Part shown: positions 26,026-34,049 of the stretch, piece by piece | Numbering within the stretch: the first letter of the stretch is position 1 | Layout: each line of letters opens with the position of its first letter | Assembly: GCF_019890615.1 (NCBI RefSeq) | Contig: NZ_JAINVZ010000019.1 | Coordinates: forward strand, 62,001 to 126,000 | Length of the DNA stretch: 64,000 nucleotides | From: Streptantibioticus parmotrematis | Lineage (GTDB): Bacteria > Actinomycetota > Actinomycetes > Streptomycetales > Streptomycetaceae | Direction: 5' to 3' | The notes under the pieces: generated by a model | Databases searched by the model: none | Told to the model about the DNA's origin: nothing | The model's input: only the letters and a program-made list of their open reading frames with translations | Program-made: the position numbers and the translations under genes

Positions 26026-27480
26026 TCAGCTCGCCGGGAACGCCCCCGGATGGGTCTGGTCGCGCACCGCCGTGAACTGCTGGCGCACCGCGGAGCCCGC
26101 CGCCAGGTCGTCGCCCGGTTCGCTCACCCGGCTGCCGGACAGCACCGCGGACTCCCAGTGCGGAGGGTCCTGCGGCGAGACCGACCCCTGCTGCGCGCCG
26201 AGCGCCCAGGCCGCCTGCCGTGCCGCGCCCAGCGCCGCGTAGTCCGCCGGGGGCGGGACCACCACCGGCGTCCCGAACAGCGCGGGCGCCAGCGCCTGGA
26301 CGGCGGGCAGCTCGCCCGCCTGGCCCAGCAGGAAGACCCGGCGCACCGGGACGCCCCGGCCGCGCAGCACGTCCAGCGCGTCCGCCAGCCCGCACAGCAT
26401 GCCCTCGAACGCCGCCCTCGCCAGGTGTTCCGGCTTCATGCTCTCCCGGCGCAGGCCCGCCAACGTGCCCGCTGTGTGCGGCAGTTGGGGAACGCGTTCA
26501 CCCTCCAGGTACGGCAGCAGCACCAGGCCGTACGCGCCGGGCGTGGAGCGCAACGCGAGGTCGGACAGGCCCGCGAGGTCGGTGCCCAGCAGGTCCGCGG
26601 TGCCGCGCAGCACGCGGACCGCGTTGCGGGTCTGGACGACGGGCAGGTGGCGTCCGGTGGCGTCGGCGAAGGCGGTGATGGCGCCGGTCGGATCGGTCAG
26701 CGGCGCGTCGTGCACCGCGAACACCGTGCCGGCCGCGCCCAGCGCCACGACCGCGTCGCCGGGCGCCAGGCCCAGGCCGAGCGCGGCGGCCATGTTGTCG
26801 CCGGTGCCGGCCGAGATCAGCAGGCCCTCCGGGGTCTGCCCGGCGGGGTCGGCCGGGCCCAGCACCTCGGGCAGCCGCACCCGGTGGCCCAGTGCCAGTT
26901 CCACCAGGTCCATCCGGTACCCGCCGGTCGCCGCCGACCAGTAGCCGGTGCCGGAGGCGTCGCCGCGGTCGGTGGTGCGGCGGGCGGGCCGTCCGAGCAG
27001 TTGCCACACCAGCCAGTCGTGCGGCGAGAGCACCTCGGCGGCACGCTGCGCGGAGGTCGGTTCGTGCTGGGCCAGCCAGCGCAGCTTGGCGACCGGGTAC
27101 GGGGCCTGCGGCACGCAGCCGACCGCCTCGGCCCAGCCCGCGGGCCCGCCCAGGGCCTCGGTCAGGTCGGCGGCGGCGACCTGCGCCCGCTTGTCGTTCC
27201 ACAGCAGCGCGGGGCGGACCAGCACCCCGCCCGCGTCCAGCGCGATCAGGCCGTGCTGCTGTCCGGACACCCCGATGGCCTGTACGCCTTCGAGCAGGCC
27301 GTCCTTGGCCGCCTCGCCCAGCGACAGCAGCCACGCCTGCGGGTCGGTCTCGCTGCGCGGGAGGGACTCGTCGACCGGATGCGGCGCGTAGGCCTGCCTG
27401 AGCACGGCGCCGGTGTCCGTGTCGCAGACGACGACGGTGGTGCCTTCGGTAGAACTGTCCAGTCCGGCGACTATCCCCAT
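26026..27480 (-). CDS. xylB: Xylulokinase
   Basis: 484-residue FGGY-family carbohydrate kinase phosphorylating D-xylulose with ATP. The phosphate loop is GLDSSTEGTTVVVCDTDTG near residue 6; GVSGQQHGLIALD near residue 70 is the xylulokinase sugar site; NDKRA and GTGDNMAAALGLG are typical. It converges on hrdA with an 11-bp gap. Xylose isomerase is not in the window, so the gene stands alone here; another pentulose is possible. Confidence 0.9.
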   Translation of the reverse strand: MGIVAGLDSSTEGTTVVVCDTDTGAVLRQAYAPHPVDESLPRSETDPQAWLLSLGEAAKDGLLEGVQAIGVSGQQHGLIALDAGGVLVRPALLWNDKRAQVAAADLTEALGGPAGWAEAVGCVPQAPYPVAKLRWLAQHEPTSAQRAAEVLSPHDWLVWQLLGRPARRTTDRGDASGTGYWSAATGGYRMDLVELALGHRVRLPEVLGPADPAGQTPEGLLISAGTGDNMAAALGLGLAPGDAVVALGAAGTVFAVHDAPLTDPTGAITAFADATGRHLPVVQTRNAVRVLRGTADLLGTDLAGLSDLALRSTPGAYGLVLLPYLEGERVPQLPHTAGTLAGLRRESMKPEHLARAAFEGMLCGLADALDVLRGRGVPVRRVFLLGQAGELPAVQALAPALFGTPVVVPPPADYAALGAARQAAWALGAQQGSVSPQDPPHWESAVLSGSRVSEPGDDLAAGSAVRQQFTAVRDQTHPGAFPAS

Positions 27481-27572
27481 GGGCCGATCATGCCGTACGA
27501 ATGCGCCCGGCGGCGCCCGCGGTCCCGGTTACCGCCGGTCCACGGGCGCCGCCGGGCGGGCGGCCGGGCCAC

Positions 27573-27872
27573 TCAGGTGTTGCTGGTGCCCCACTCGTCC
27601 TGCGCGGGGCCGGAACGCTCGCGCAGGTAGGGGACGCGGTCGGTGACCGAGTCCGGCAGCCGCTCGCCCGCCTTGTCGGCCAGCGACCCCGCGGCCTTGC
27701 GGGCGAACGCGCGGCCGTTGGTGCTCGCGGACTCCACGGTGTTGCGCACCGCGGGGTTCTGCGCGAACCGCTGGGCGGTCTTGCGGAGCTGCTCGTACCG
27801 GTCACGACCGGCCCGAGCGCCGAGCACGTACCCCACGGCGGCCCCGGAAATGAACGTCAGCCGGTAGCGCAT
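27573..27872 (-). CDS. Small YtxH-like protein with N-terminal hydrophobic segment
   Basis: 99 residues from ATG 27872 (GGTGGAG site). Residues 1-20 form a Gly/Ala helix with the YtxH-type sequence FISGAAVGYVLGARAGRDRYEQL; the rest is charged and probably helical. Such proteins are widespread, often stress-related, and of unknown function. Transcribed away from the tRNA genes. Confidence 0.8.
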   Translation of the reverse strand: MRYRLTFISGAAVGYVLGARAGRDRYEQLRKTAQRFAQNPAVRNTVESASTNGRAFARKAAGSLADKAGERLPDSVTDRVPYLRERSGPAQDEWGTSNT

Positions 27873-28047
27873 GGCTCCACCTTCCCTCTCGTCCTCAGGC
27901 TCTTCGCGCCTACCCCTCGTAGCGGGGTGACAACCCCGGCGATACGAGTTGGCGGAGCACCCCCCCACTTGCGCTAATGTATGTGGCGCAGCGAGCGCGC
28001 GCCGTCCGGGAGCCCCGGGCGTGGGTGCATTCGAGGCACCGAGGCGA

Positions 28048-28120
28048 TCCCCTGTAGCTCAATTGGCAGAGCAGCCGGCTGTTAACCGGCAGGTTACTGG
28101 TTCGAGTCCAGTCGGGGGAG
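28048..28120 (+). tRNA. tRNA-Asn (GTT), copy 1
   Basis: 73-nt cloverleaf. Acceptor TCCCCTG pairs with CGGGGGA; anticodon loop CTGTTAA carries GTT; T-arm ACTGG-TTCGAGT-CCAGT; discriminator G. CCA is not encoded. Identical to the copy 6 bp downstream. Confidence 0.97.
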
Positions 28121-28126
28121 CTTCGA

Positions 28127-28199
28127 TCCCCTGTAGCTCAATTGGCAGAGCAGCCGGCTGTTAACCGGCAGGTTACTGGTTCGAGTCCAGTCGGGGGAG
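28127..28199 (+). tRNA. tRNA-Asn (GTT), copy 2
   Basis: Identical 73-nt sequence to copy 1, including the bases CTTCGA/GGCGA-type flank just before it, as left by a recent tandem duplication. Probably co-transcribed; a T-tailed hairpin follows. Confidence 0.97.
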
Positions 28200-28235
28200 C
28201 GCGACCGACGAACACCAGCGGACGAGACGGACCCC

Positions 28236-28257
28236 AGGACCCTCCGGGGTCCTTTTT
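28236..28257 (+). terminator. Intrinsic terminator after the tRNA-Asn pair
   Basis: Stem AGGACCC / GGGTCCT with a short loop, then TTTTT. A canonical factor-independent terminator. Confidence 0.85.
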
Positions 28258-28390
28258 GATGTTGGTCCGCCCGGCCGGGAACCGTCCCGCGCCCGGTGAA
28301 GTCCTTACGGATGTGCGTGTGGGACCCGTGAGGGCGACAGATCGTATGAGCGGCTATGCTGCGGCAGACGATGTGCACGACACACCGTAC

Positions 28391-28464
28391 GGGGCGGTAG
28401 CTCAGCCGGTTAGAGCAGCGGACTCATAATCCGTCGGTCGTGGGTTCGAGTCCCACCCGCCCCA
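28391..28464 (+). tRNA. tRNA with CAT anticodon (elongator Met or Ile2)
   Basis: 74-nt cloverleaf. Acceptor GGGGCGG / CCGCCCC, anticodon stem GCGGA / TCCGT with loop CTCATAA, T-arm GTGGG-TTCGAGT-CCCAC, discriminator A. The variable loop CGGTC resembles lysidine-modified tRNA-Ile2 more than elongator tRNA-Met, but this is not decisive. It is not an initiator, because the first acceptor pair is matched. Confidence 0.9.
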
Positions 28465-28660
28465 CCGGAGCGCGACAGTGCAGAACCGTTTCTAGCAGCG
28501 AGGAAGCGGCGGACCAAGCACCGACCCGGTTGGGCGTGTGTCGCGCGAGACGGTCTGTCGGACGCCGTTGAACGGTGGTGCGGGCGGTCCTTCGAACCCC
28601 GGCCGACGGCTGTCCGGGTGAATCCGTCCGCCGAAGGCAGCGAAGTTCCCGGAGCGCCCC

Positions 28661-29344
28661 CTACGGGGATGCCGGCGTCTTCGCGCGCACGACGAGGGTG
28701 CCGATGTGGCCCGCTTCCGGGGCGTCGAGGACGTTCGCCGAGATGTCGATGAAGCCTGCCTCCGTCAGGAAGTCGCACCAGCGGCTCGGGGTGTAGCTGT
28801 AGCGGTAGGTGTACATCGCCCGGCCCGTGAACCCGCCCTTGTACATGCCCTGCGGACCGTAGGCGCCCGGGATGGCCGGGGGCTGCGAGAAGACCAGGAC
28901 ACCGCCGGGGTTGAGCCGCCGGGCGACGAGCGGGAAGAGCCTCTCGGGGGCGGTGAACCAGGCTGCTCCGAAGACGGAGTAGACGGCGTCGTACGTGGCC
29001 GTGGTGGTCGCGAGGTGGTCGAGGACCTCGGCGCAGATGAACTGGACGCCCAGCGGCCCCCAGCGCTTGGTGATCCTTTCCACCATCACGGGCGACAGGT
29101 CGACGCCGGTGGCCCGCACCCCCTGCCGCGCGAAGTGGGCGAGCGCACGGCCGGTGCCGCAGCCGATCTCCAGCACGCTGCGGGGGTCCCCCAGCAGTTG
29201 GGGGCCCGGGTCGTTCGGGTGGTCGTGGTACTGGGTCCAGCGAAAGACAGGTTCCTCGACTTCCACGCATTCCCTGATGGACGCCGACTCGGCGTAGGCG
29301 TCCCAGAGTTGGCGCTCGTGGTCGTGGTTGTGGGGCGCGGTCAA
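28661..29344 (-). CDS. Class I SAM-dependent methyltransferase
   Basis: 227 residues. SAM motif I VLEIGCGTGRALAHF starts at residue 58; motif II region is ATGVDLSPVMVERITKRW; post-motif RRLNPGGVLVFSQPPAI is typical. The methyl acceptor is unknown: it may be a small molecule or a peptide. Last gene of a minus-strand group (XRE regulator, resolvase-like, CxxC protein, DUF1399-like, methyltransferase). The 94-bp gap to the DUF1399-like gene allows co-transcription. Confidence 0.85.
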   Translation of the reverse strand: MTAPHNHDHERQLWDAYAESASIRECVEVEEPVFRWTQYHDHPNDPGPQLLGDPRSVLEIGCGTGRALAHFARQGVRATGVDLSPVMVERITKRWGPLGVQFICAEVLDHLATTTATYDAVYSVFGAAWFTAPERLFPLVARRLNPGGVLVFSQPPAIPGAYGPQGMYKGGFTGRAMYTYRYSYTPSRWCDFLTEAGFIDISANVLDAPEAGHIGTLVVRAKTPASP

Positions 29345-29438
29345 CGGAGTCGGCCTCCTCGTTGGTGGGGGTGCGGGCAGCGGAGAGGCTCCGCCGGTCG
29401 CGCCGGGCGGAGCCCCACCGTAGAGCTTTCCGTGCGCC

Positions 29439-29927
29439 CTAGTGGCTGTCCGGGACCTTGTTGTCGCACGGCGAGCACTCGGCGCCGTCCCGGGCCCACA
29501 GTTCCTCGTCGGGTCGGAACCCGACGGAGCGCAGGAAGTCAGCCGTGTCGAGGACGATGCCGTCCCGGCGTCGCTGGATGAACGGCGCGTGGTGCTTGTA
29601 GGCGCCCCTGTTGTACGTGTCGCAGAACGCGAAGTAGACCGGGGTGTCGAGGATGATCTGGTGCACGCCCAAGTCGACGACCTTGCCCACCCCGAGGTGT
29701 GCCTCGGGGTGTTCCATGGACGCCACCAGGTACATCACCGCGTTGCCGAGAATGCGTTCCGCGAGGTCACGGACCATGACCTCGTCCCGCAGCAGGAGGG
29801 CGACCTCGCGGTCCCAGATCGTCATGCCGCTGTCGAAGACGTTGACGCTGAGGTTCCTGATGCGCGGCTGGACTCCGTTGAGCAGAACACGCGGGTCACG
29901 TGTCCGTGTGTGGACAGCTGTGTTCAT
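29439..29927 (-). CDS. DUF1399/glycine-rich-domain-like protein
   Basis: 162 residues from ATG 29927, inside the 3' end of the CxxC gene (32-bp overlap, likely coupled). Resemblance to DUF1399 proteins lies in the centre: AVMYLVASMEHPE, then VVDLGVHQIILDTPVYFAFC and YKHHAPFI, where that family has a conserved VDxxWHxFILDTxxYxxFC pattern; His replaces Trp-His order here (GVHQ). The tail has paired cysteines (DGAECSPCDNK). Function unknown. A metal- or peptide-binding role is only a guess. Confidence 0.6.
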   Translation of the reverse strand: MNTAVHTRTRDPRVLLNGVQPRIRNLSVNVFDSGMTIWDREVALLLRDEVMVRDLAERILGNAVMYLVASMEHPEAHLGVGKVVDLGVHQIILDTPVYFAFCDTYNRGAYKHHAPFIQRRRDGIVLDTADFLRSVGFRPDEELWARDGAECSPCDNKVPDSH

Positions 29928-30185
29928 CGAACGCCTTTCCAGTCGTAGTGCTTCCGGGTGCGGGAGGGCCGTCCTGGCCGGCGTGTGAAGGGCCGACGTC
30001 TTCGGGCCGGAACGCCTCGATGAGGGCGCGGCCGTTGGCGGCGACGACGCAGGCGCGGCAGGCGTGGACGCCACGGCCGGGGCCGGAGTCGCCATGGACG
30101 AGGGCGATCTGCACGGGGTCGGTGGCGAGGTGGAAGGGAGTGCCGTGGCGTTCGCCGTACCAGCAGGGGACGGGGGTGTGGTCAT
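29896..30185 (-). pseudogene. Small CxxC protein gene with an apparent 1-bp frameshift
   Basis: From about 30165 to 29896 one frame reads as a real protein: PCWYGERHGTPFHLATD, then QIALVHGDSGPGRGVHACRAC and ALIEAFRPEDVG, with a Cys plus a CxxC pair. That frame has no start at its 5' end; it meets a stop within 15 codons upstream. ATG 30185 with MTTPP is in another frame. One extra C in the run at 30172-30176 would join them. So this is either a true frameshift or a sequencing slip in a homopolymer. An internal GTG at 30114 could give a shorter product. Confidence 0.6.
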
Positions 30186-30263
30186 GGTCGGTCTCCGGTC
30201 ACCTGGGTGCGGTGCGGTCCAGCTCGCGTCGGCACGTGTCGTGCTGCCGCTGGGCGGGGAGGT

Positions 30264-30665
30264 TCACGCGGTGATCGGTGCGCCGTTGAGCTGGGCGCGG
30301 TGGATCGACGATGCGCCGGGGCGCCGCTGTTCGCCGAGAGTCGTCTCGACCCAGGCGCCCAGCAGCAGCACGCGGCGGGTGAGCAGGCCGCAGGCTGCCG
30401 GGTTGCGGGAGAGCCGGTCCCAGTCCGGCACGAGGACGACGCGTTCAACGGCTGTTCCGGCGGCGTGGATCGCGTTGAGCATCGTGTCGAACGCGGGACG
30501 CCGGTCGTCGCTGAGGGCGTCGTCGCCGACGTCGAGCCAACGCCCGCCCCCGGCCCAGCCTTTGGCCTCCAAGTACGCGGTGCAGGCGTCCATGCGGGCG
30601 TTCAGCATGCCGGTGGCGGTGGTGGCGTGACGGTCGTAGAGGTACGCGACGGTGGCGGCTGTCAT
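30264..30665 (-). CDS. Serine-recombinase-like N-terminal domain protein lacking the catalytic serine
   Basis: 133 residues, a resolvase-type catalytic fold without the C-terminal DNA-binding part. YLYDRHATT stands where active resolvases have YxRVSTxxQ, so the nucleophilic serine is missing. DDRRPAFDTML and VLVPDWDRLSRN keep the arginine-bearing motifs of the fold. Therefore it is unlikely to recombine DNA; a regulatory or structural role is possible. Neighbours are the XRE-TPR regulator upstream (155 bp) and the CxxC gene downstream. ATG 30665. Confidence 0.7.
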   Translation of the reverse strand: MTAATVAYLYDRHATTATGMLNARMDACTAYLEAKGWAGGGRWLDVGDDALSDDRRPAFDTMLNAIHAAGTAVERVVLVPDWDRLSRNPAACGLLTRRVLLLGAWVETTLGEQRRPGASSIHRAQLNGAPITA

Positions 30666-30820
30666 GGTGGGCTCCAGCGTGATCGGGCGGGGCGGCACCG
30701 ACCGCACACGAGGGGCTGGCTGGACGGCGCCGTGAGGCACATCGATCACGCTAAGTACGCGACCGCTCGCCGCCCAGGGGCGGTCGGTCCCACTTTGAAG
30801 CCGGGCTGGGGCACGCCGTC

Positions 30821-32038
30821 CTAGTTCAGCCCCAAGCGGTCGGCGAGTCCGATGACCGGTGCGTCGCGGTGGCGGGCGCGGGCGCGCAAGTCCTCGACCA
30901 GCCTTCGGGACGTCGAGTGGTACCGCATCCACTCCGGGGCGTCGGCCTCCGCCGTCAGCAACGCCCGTTGCGCGGCGGTGTCGTTGCCGAGGTCGCTGTA
31001 CGCCAACGCCCGGTCGACGTGGAACCGCGCCCGCCACGTCGGCGGAAGCGACCCCACGTCGGGGACCGCCCGCGCCGCCCTGACCGCCTCGTCGCTCTCC
31101 TCCATCTCGACCAGGAAGTTCACTCGCGCGATCCCGGCGTTCGTCGGCCCGAACGGAGTCGCGTACACCAGCAGGTCCTGGCCGATCGACGCGGCGGCGC
31201 CGGACGCCAGGTTCAGCAACTCCCTTACGTCCGCCCGCTTGTCCTGTCGTACCGCGGCCGTCGCGCCCCGCAGGAGCAGCACTCCCCACAACGCCAGGTC
31301 GGCCGGCGCTGAGCGGAACGTCGGCTCGATCCGCTCGGCTCGGGCGAGCGCCACCCGCTCGGCGTCACCTAGACGTCCCTGCTTGGTGAAGACCCACGAG
31401 AGGGTCGAAGCGGCCAGCGTCTCCAGGCCTGGATCGTCGCAACCACGGATCGCGGTGAGGGAGCGCTCGATGGCCGTGAACGCCGCGTCCTCCTTCCCGA
31501 GCGCCGTCAAGGTCGTGGCGGCGACCTGGTAGGCCACGGCCAGAACGGAGTTGGCCGCGGCGGCGGACGAGCCCGTGTTCGCGTGCACGGCGGCCCGTGC
31601 GTCCCGGATGAGTTGGGGCAGCAGTGCGCCGATCTCCGCCATCCGCCCTTCCCGGCGGATGGCCTCCGTCGACCGCAGTGCCTCCTGCAACTCGGCGATA
31701 CTCGGCGGCTCTTCGGGATCGCCGTCGCCGCCCAGCAGGTCCGCCACCGGTGAGACCGCTCGACGCAGCGCCAGCACCGACGGCAGGTCGTCGCTCCCGA
31801 GCGGGTGGGTCTCGAAGGTGGTGGGCTGCCCGACGAGGTGACTCGGCTCGGTGTCCAGGGCCCTAGCGAGGGCGTTGATGGTCGTCAACCGGGCGGTTCT
31901 GCGCCGCCCTTGCTCCAGTTTGCGGACGACGTCGACGGACAGGCCGGCGGCTTCGGCCAGCCCCTCCTGTGTCAGACCGCGACGACGCCTCAGCTCCGCG
32001 ATGCGATCGCCCATGCCTGTCTCGAATGCCGCGCCCAT
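30821..32038 (-). CDS. XRE-family regulator with TPR-type sensor domain
   Basis: 405 residues from ATG 32038; ATG 32014 is also possible. The N-terminal helix-turn-helix (about residues 9-65) contains LRRRRGLTQEGLAEAAGLSVDVVRKLEQG. A long alpha-helical region (about residues 110-390) with repeats such as AAFTAIERSLTAI and ALAYSDLGNDTAAQRALL is TPR-like, as in peptide-sensing or BldD-independent Streptomyces regulators. It heads the accessory module transcribed in the same direction and is the likely controller. Confidence 0.82.
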   Translation of the reverse strand: MGAAFETGMGDRIAELRRRRGLTQEGLAEAAGLSVDVVRKLEQGRRRTARLTTINALARALDTEPSHLVGQPTTFETHPLGSDDLPSVLALRRAVSPVADLLGGDGDPEEPPSIAELQEALRSTEAIRREGRMAEIGALLPQLIRDARAAVHANTGSSAAAANSVLAVAYQVAATTLTALGKEDAAFTAIERSLTAIRGCDDPGLETLAASTLSWVFTKQGRLGDAERVALARAERIEPTFRSAPADLALWGVLLLRGATAAVRQDKRADVRELLNLASGAAASIGQDLLVYATPFGPTNAGIARVNFLVEMEESDEAVRAARAVPDVGSLPPTWRARFHVDRALAYSDLGNDTAAQRALLTAEADAPEWMRYHSTSRRLVEDLRARARHRDAPVIGLADRLGLN

Positions 32039-32163
32039 GCGCACCCCCCGGTCAGAGGACTCGTTTCCCACGGTACGCGGAACGCGGCCGGAGGGGACGC
32101 GGGAAGCGTTCCCGGCACACGAAAGCGGCAAGGGCGAAGAGCGGTCACGGAGGCTCACGGTCC

Positions 32164-32508
32164 ATGCGGGAAGCCGGCGTTACGATTCGGAACGCGTGCC
32201 CCACCTCGGTGTGGGAGCACCTTCTCGACGGTGCCCACCACCGCCTCACTTTCGCGGGTTACACCAACTACTTCCTGTGGCAGCAGCATCCGCGGCTGGG
32301 GGACCGGCTGCGGACCAAGGTGGAATCCGGCTGCCGCGTGCGGTTCCTTCTCGGGGACCCGGAATCCGAGGTCACCCGGCGACGTGAGGAAGCCGAGGGC
32401 GTGCCGCTCACGGTGTCCACGCGCATCCGCATCACGCTCGACGCGCTCGACCGGGTGGACCGGGCCGCTGGAACGCCGTCTGGTCGCGGACGTCAGGACT
32501 TCGAGTAG
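32164..32508 (+). pseudogene. Truncated DUF5919-type C-terminal fragment of an XRE regulator
   Basis: From ATG 32164 the frame gives 114 residues matching the start of the DUF5919-like (phospholipase-D-like) domain: VWEHLLDGAHHRLTFAGYTN, LGDPESEVTRRREE, VSTRIRITLDAL. The usual XRE head is absent, and after DRVD the family sequence continues only in the +1 frame (GPLERRLVADVR), then stops at the LysR gene. It looks like a relic truncated at both ends with an internal frameshift near 32465. Confidence 0.6.
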
Positions 32509-33368
32509 GGCAAGGCGTCGATCACGGCTGCGATGGCGGGCTCGGCGGCGCGGTCGCGGTGGTGGGCTGCCATGAGGTCGACGTGCCACTCGGGCATATC
32601 GCTCACACCGAGCTCGACCAGGGTGCGCTGAGCGAGGTCGCGTTCGACGGTGGCGCGGGTGAGTACGGCGACGGCCTGCCCGGAGCGCGCGAGATCGGCC
32701 GCGGTTTCCGCGGAGCTGATGCGGTAGAGCTGGTGCGCCGGGATGGGGGCGTCCAGGAGCCGTTCCTGGAAGAGGGCCGCTCCGCTGCCCCAGAGGTTCA
32801 CCGCGATGGGGTGGCCACTCAGTTGGGTGATGGTGCAGGGCTGTTGCGCGAGGGGGTGGTCCGGGCGGCAGACAGCGATGACCGGCTCGCTGCGGAACTT
32901 CTTCAGTCGCACCTCGTGGGCGTGCGGGACCGGCAGTGTGATGGCGATGTCGGTCGTCCCCTCGGCGACTCGCTGAACCGCGTTCCGGCTGTGTTGGTCG
33001 TCGACCACGACGGCGTACCTGAGCGGCTGGAGGGCGCCGATGACGAACGGAACGGCCAGCGGGGCATAGCTGGCGTGGGTGGTCAGGTGCAGGGTCCCCT
33101 GGGTGTCGTCCTCCCCGGCGACGGTCAGGGCGTGCGTCGCCAGAGCCAGGCATCGCTCCGCGTGGGGCAGGAGCCGTTGCCCCGCGGGGGTCAGTGACAC
33201 TCCTCGGCTCGACCGGTGGACCAGCGGCTGACCGACGAGCCGTTCCAGCCGGCGCAGTCGCTCGCTGATGGACGGCTGTGTGACCCTCAGCTCGCGTGCC
33301 GCGGCTGACAGTGAGCCGACGGAGGCAGCGGTGACGAAGACGCGCAGATCAGCGAGCTCCAATGCCAT
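32493..33368 (-). CDS. LysR-family transcriptional regulator
   Basis: 291 residues from ATG 33368 (GTG 33374 is an alternative). The winged helix-turn-helix spans residues 4-62 with SVGSLSAAARELRVTQPSISERLRRLE; the two-lobed periplasmic-binding-like effector domain follows (about residues 88-290). It diverges from a GNAT acetyltransferase, its probable target. A perfect palindrome covers its own start codon, suggesting tight autoregulation. Confidence 0.9.
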   Translation of the reverse strand: MALELADLRVFVTAASVGSLSAAARELRVTQPSISERLRRLERLVGQPLVHRSSRGVSLTPAGQRLLPHAERCLALATHALTVAGEDDTQGTLHLTTHASYAPLAVPFVIGALQPLRYAVVVDDQHSRNAVQRVAEGTTDIAITLPVPHAHEVRLKKFRSEPVIAVCRPDHPLAQQPCTITQLSGHPIAVNLWGSGAALFQERLLDAPIPAHQLYRISSAETAADLARSGQAVAVLTRATVERDLAQRTLVELGVSDMPEWHVDLMAAHHRDRAAEPAIAAVIDALPYSKS

Positions 33369-33383
33369 AGGCACACCCTATGG
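33365..33383. promoter_or_regulatory. Palindrome CCATAGG-CACAC-CCTATGG overlapping the LysR start
   Basis: Perfect 7-bp arms; the left arm includes the LysR ATG. A partial half-site CCATAG recurs near 33426, nearer the GNAT gene. Fits a LysR recognition/activation-site pair (inference). Confidence 0.5.
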
Positions 33384-33476
33384 CCAGCTGCCTCGGATCA
33401 AGGGGTTCTGCGGGGTGTGCGGCACCCATAGCGTGCCCGTGCAAGTGATTTCCCCTTGGTCTGAGGAGTCTTTCCG

Positions 33477-34034
33477 GTGCGCGAAACCCACGAAGCGACT
33501 GTCGAACTCACCCTCGCGGCTGCGGGCGATCTCGCCGGCGTAGTCGAAATTCAGAACTTCACGGCCGCGACCTCACATGCCCGGTTCGCCACCCAGCCGT
33601 CCAGTGTGGAGCAGCAGCGTGACTGGTTTGCGCAGTTCGCGAAGACAGGTCCGTATCGGATGCTCGTCGCCCGCCGTGGTGACCAGGTCCTCGGTTATGC
33701 GTGCAGCCAGCGCTATCGCGATCAGGAAGCCTTCCGGGAAACGGTAGAGGTGAGCATCGGGCTCCGCGAGGGCAGTAGGGGACAGGGGATCGGGACCGCC
33801 CTTTACCGCGCGCTCTTCGGCCTGCTGGCCGACGAACCGGTTCACGTCGCCCTCGCCGGAATCGCCCTGCCGAACGACGCGTCGGTGGCATTGCACCGCA
33901 AGTTCGGCTTCGCCGGGATCGGGACTTTCCACGAGTATGCGGTGAAGAACGGCCGGTACGTGAGCTCCTTGTGGATGGAGCGCTTGCGGCCCGCTTCGTT
34001 TCCGGAGCCGGAACAACCCGGTCCGGTGTCGTGA
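33477..34034 (+). CDS. GNAT N-acetyltransferase (phosphinothricin-acetyltransferase-like)
   Basis: 185 residues from GTG 33477. Acetyl-CoA pyrophosphate loop REGSRGQGIGTALYRAL (about residues 98-114) and NDASVALHRKFGFAGIGTF (motif B, with the FxxxG turn) are typical of the PAT group, which acetylates phosphinothricin, methionine sulfoximine or similar amines. The true substrate is unknown. Divergent LysR gene probably controls it. A strong inverted repeat overlaps its stop codon. Confidence 0.85.
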   Translation: MRETHEATVELTLAAAGDLAGVVEIQNFTAATSHARFATQPSSVEQQRDWFAQFAKTGPYRMLVARRGDQVLGYACSQRYRDQEAFRETVEVSIGLREGSRGQGIGTALYRALFGLLADEPVHVALAGIALPNDASVALHRKFGFAGIGTFHEYAVKNGRYVSSLWMERLRPASFPEPEQPGPVS

Positions 34035-34049
34035 TCGGAACCGGACCGG
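34018..34049 (+). terminator. Hairpin at the end of the GNAT gene
   Basis: Perfect 10-base arms CCGGTCCGGT / ACCGGACCGG with a 12-base loop that contains the GNAT stop codon. Confidence 0.65.

Noticed and set aside
28094-28378. Minus-strand frame ending with a Leu/Arg/Ser peptide over the tRNA-Asn genes
   Set aside because: Well-known false protein produced by translating tRNA genes backwards.
28410-29270. 286-codon minus-strand frame ending over the CAT tRNA
   Set aside because: Overlaps the methyltransferase in another frame and ends in the typical tRNA-shadow peptide.
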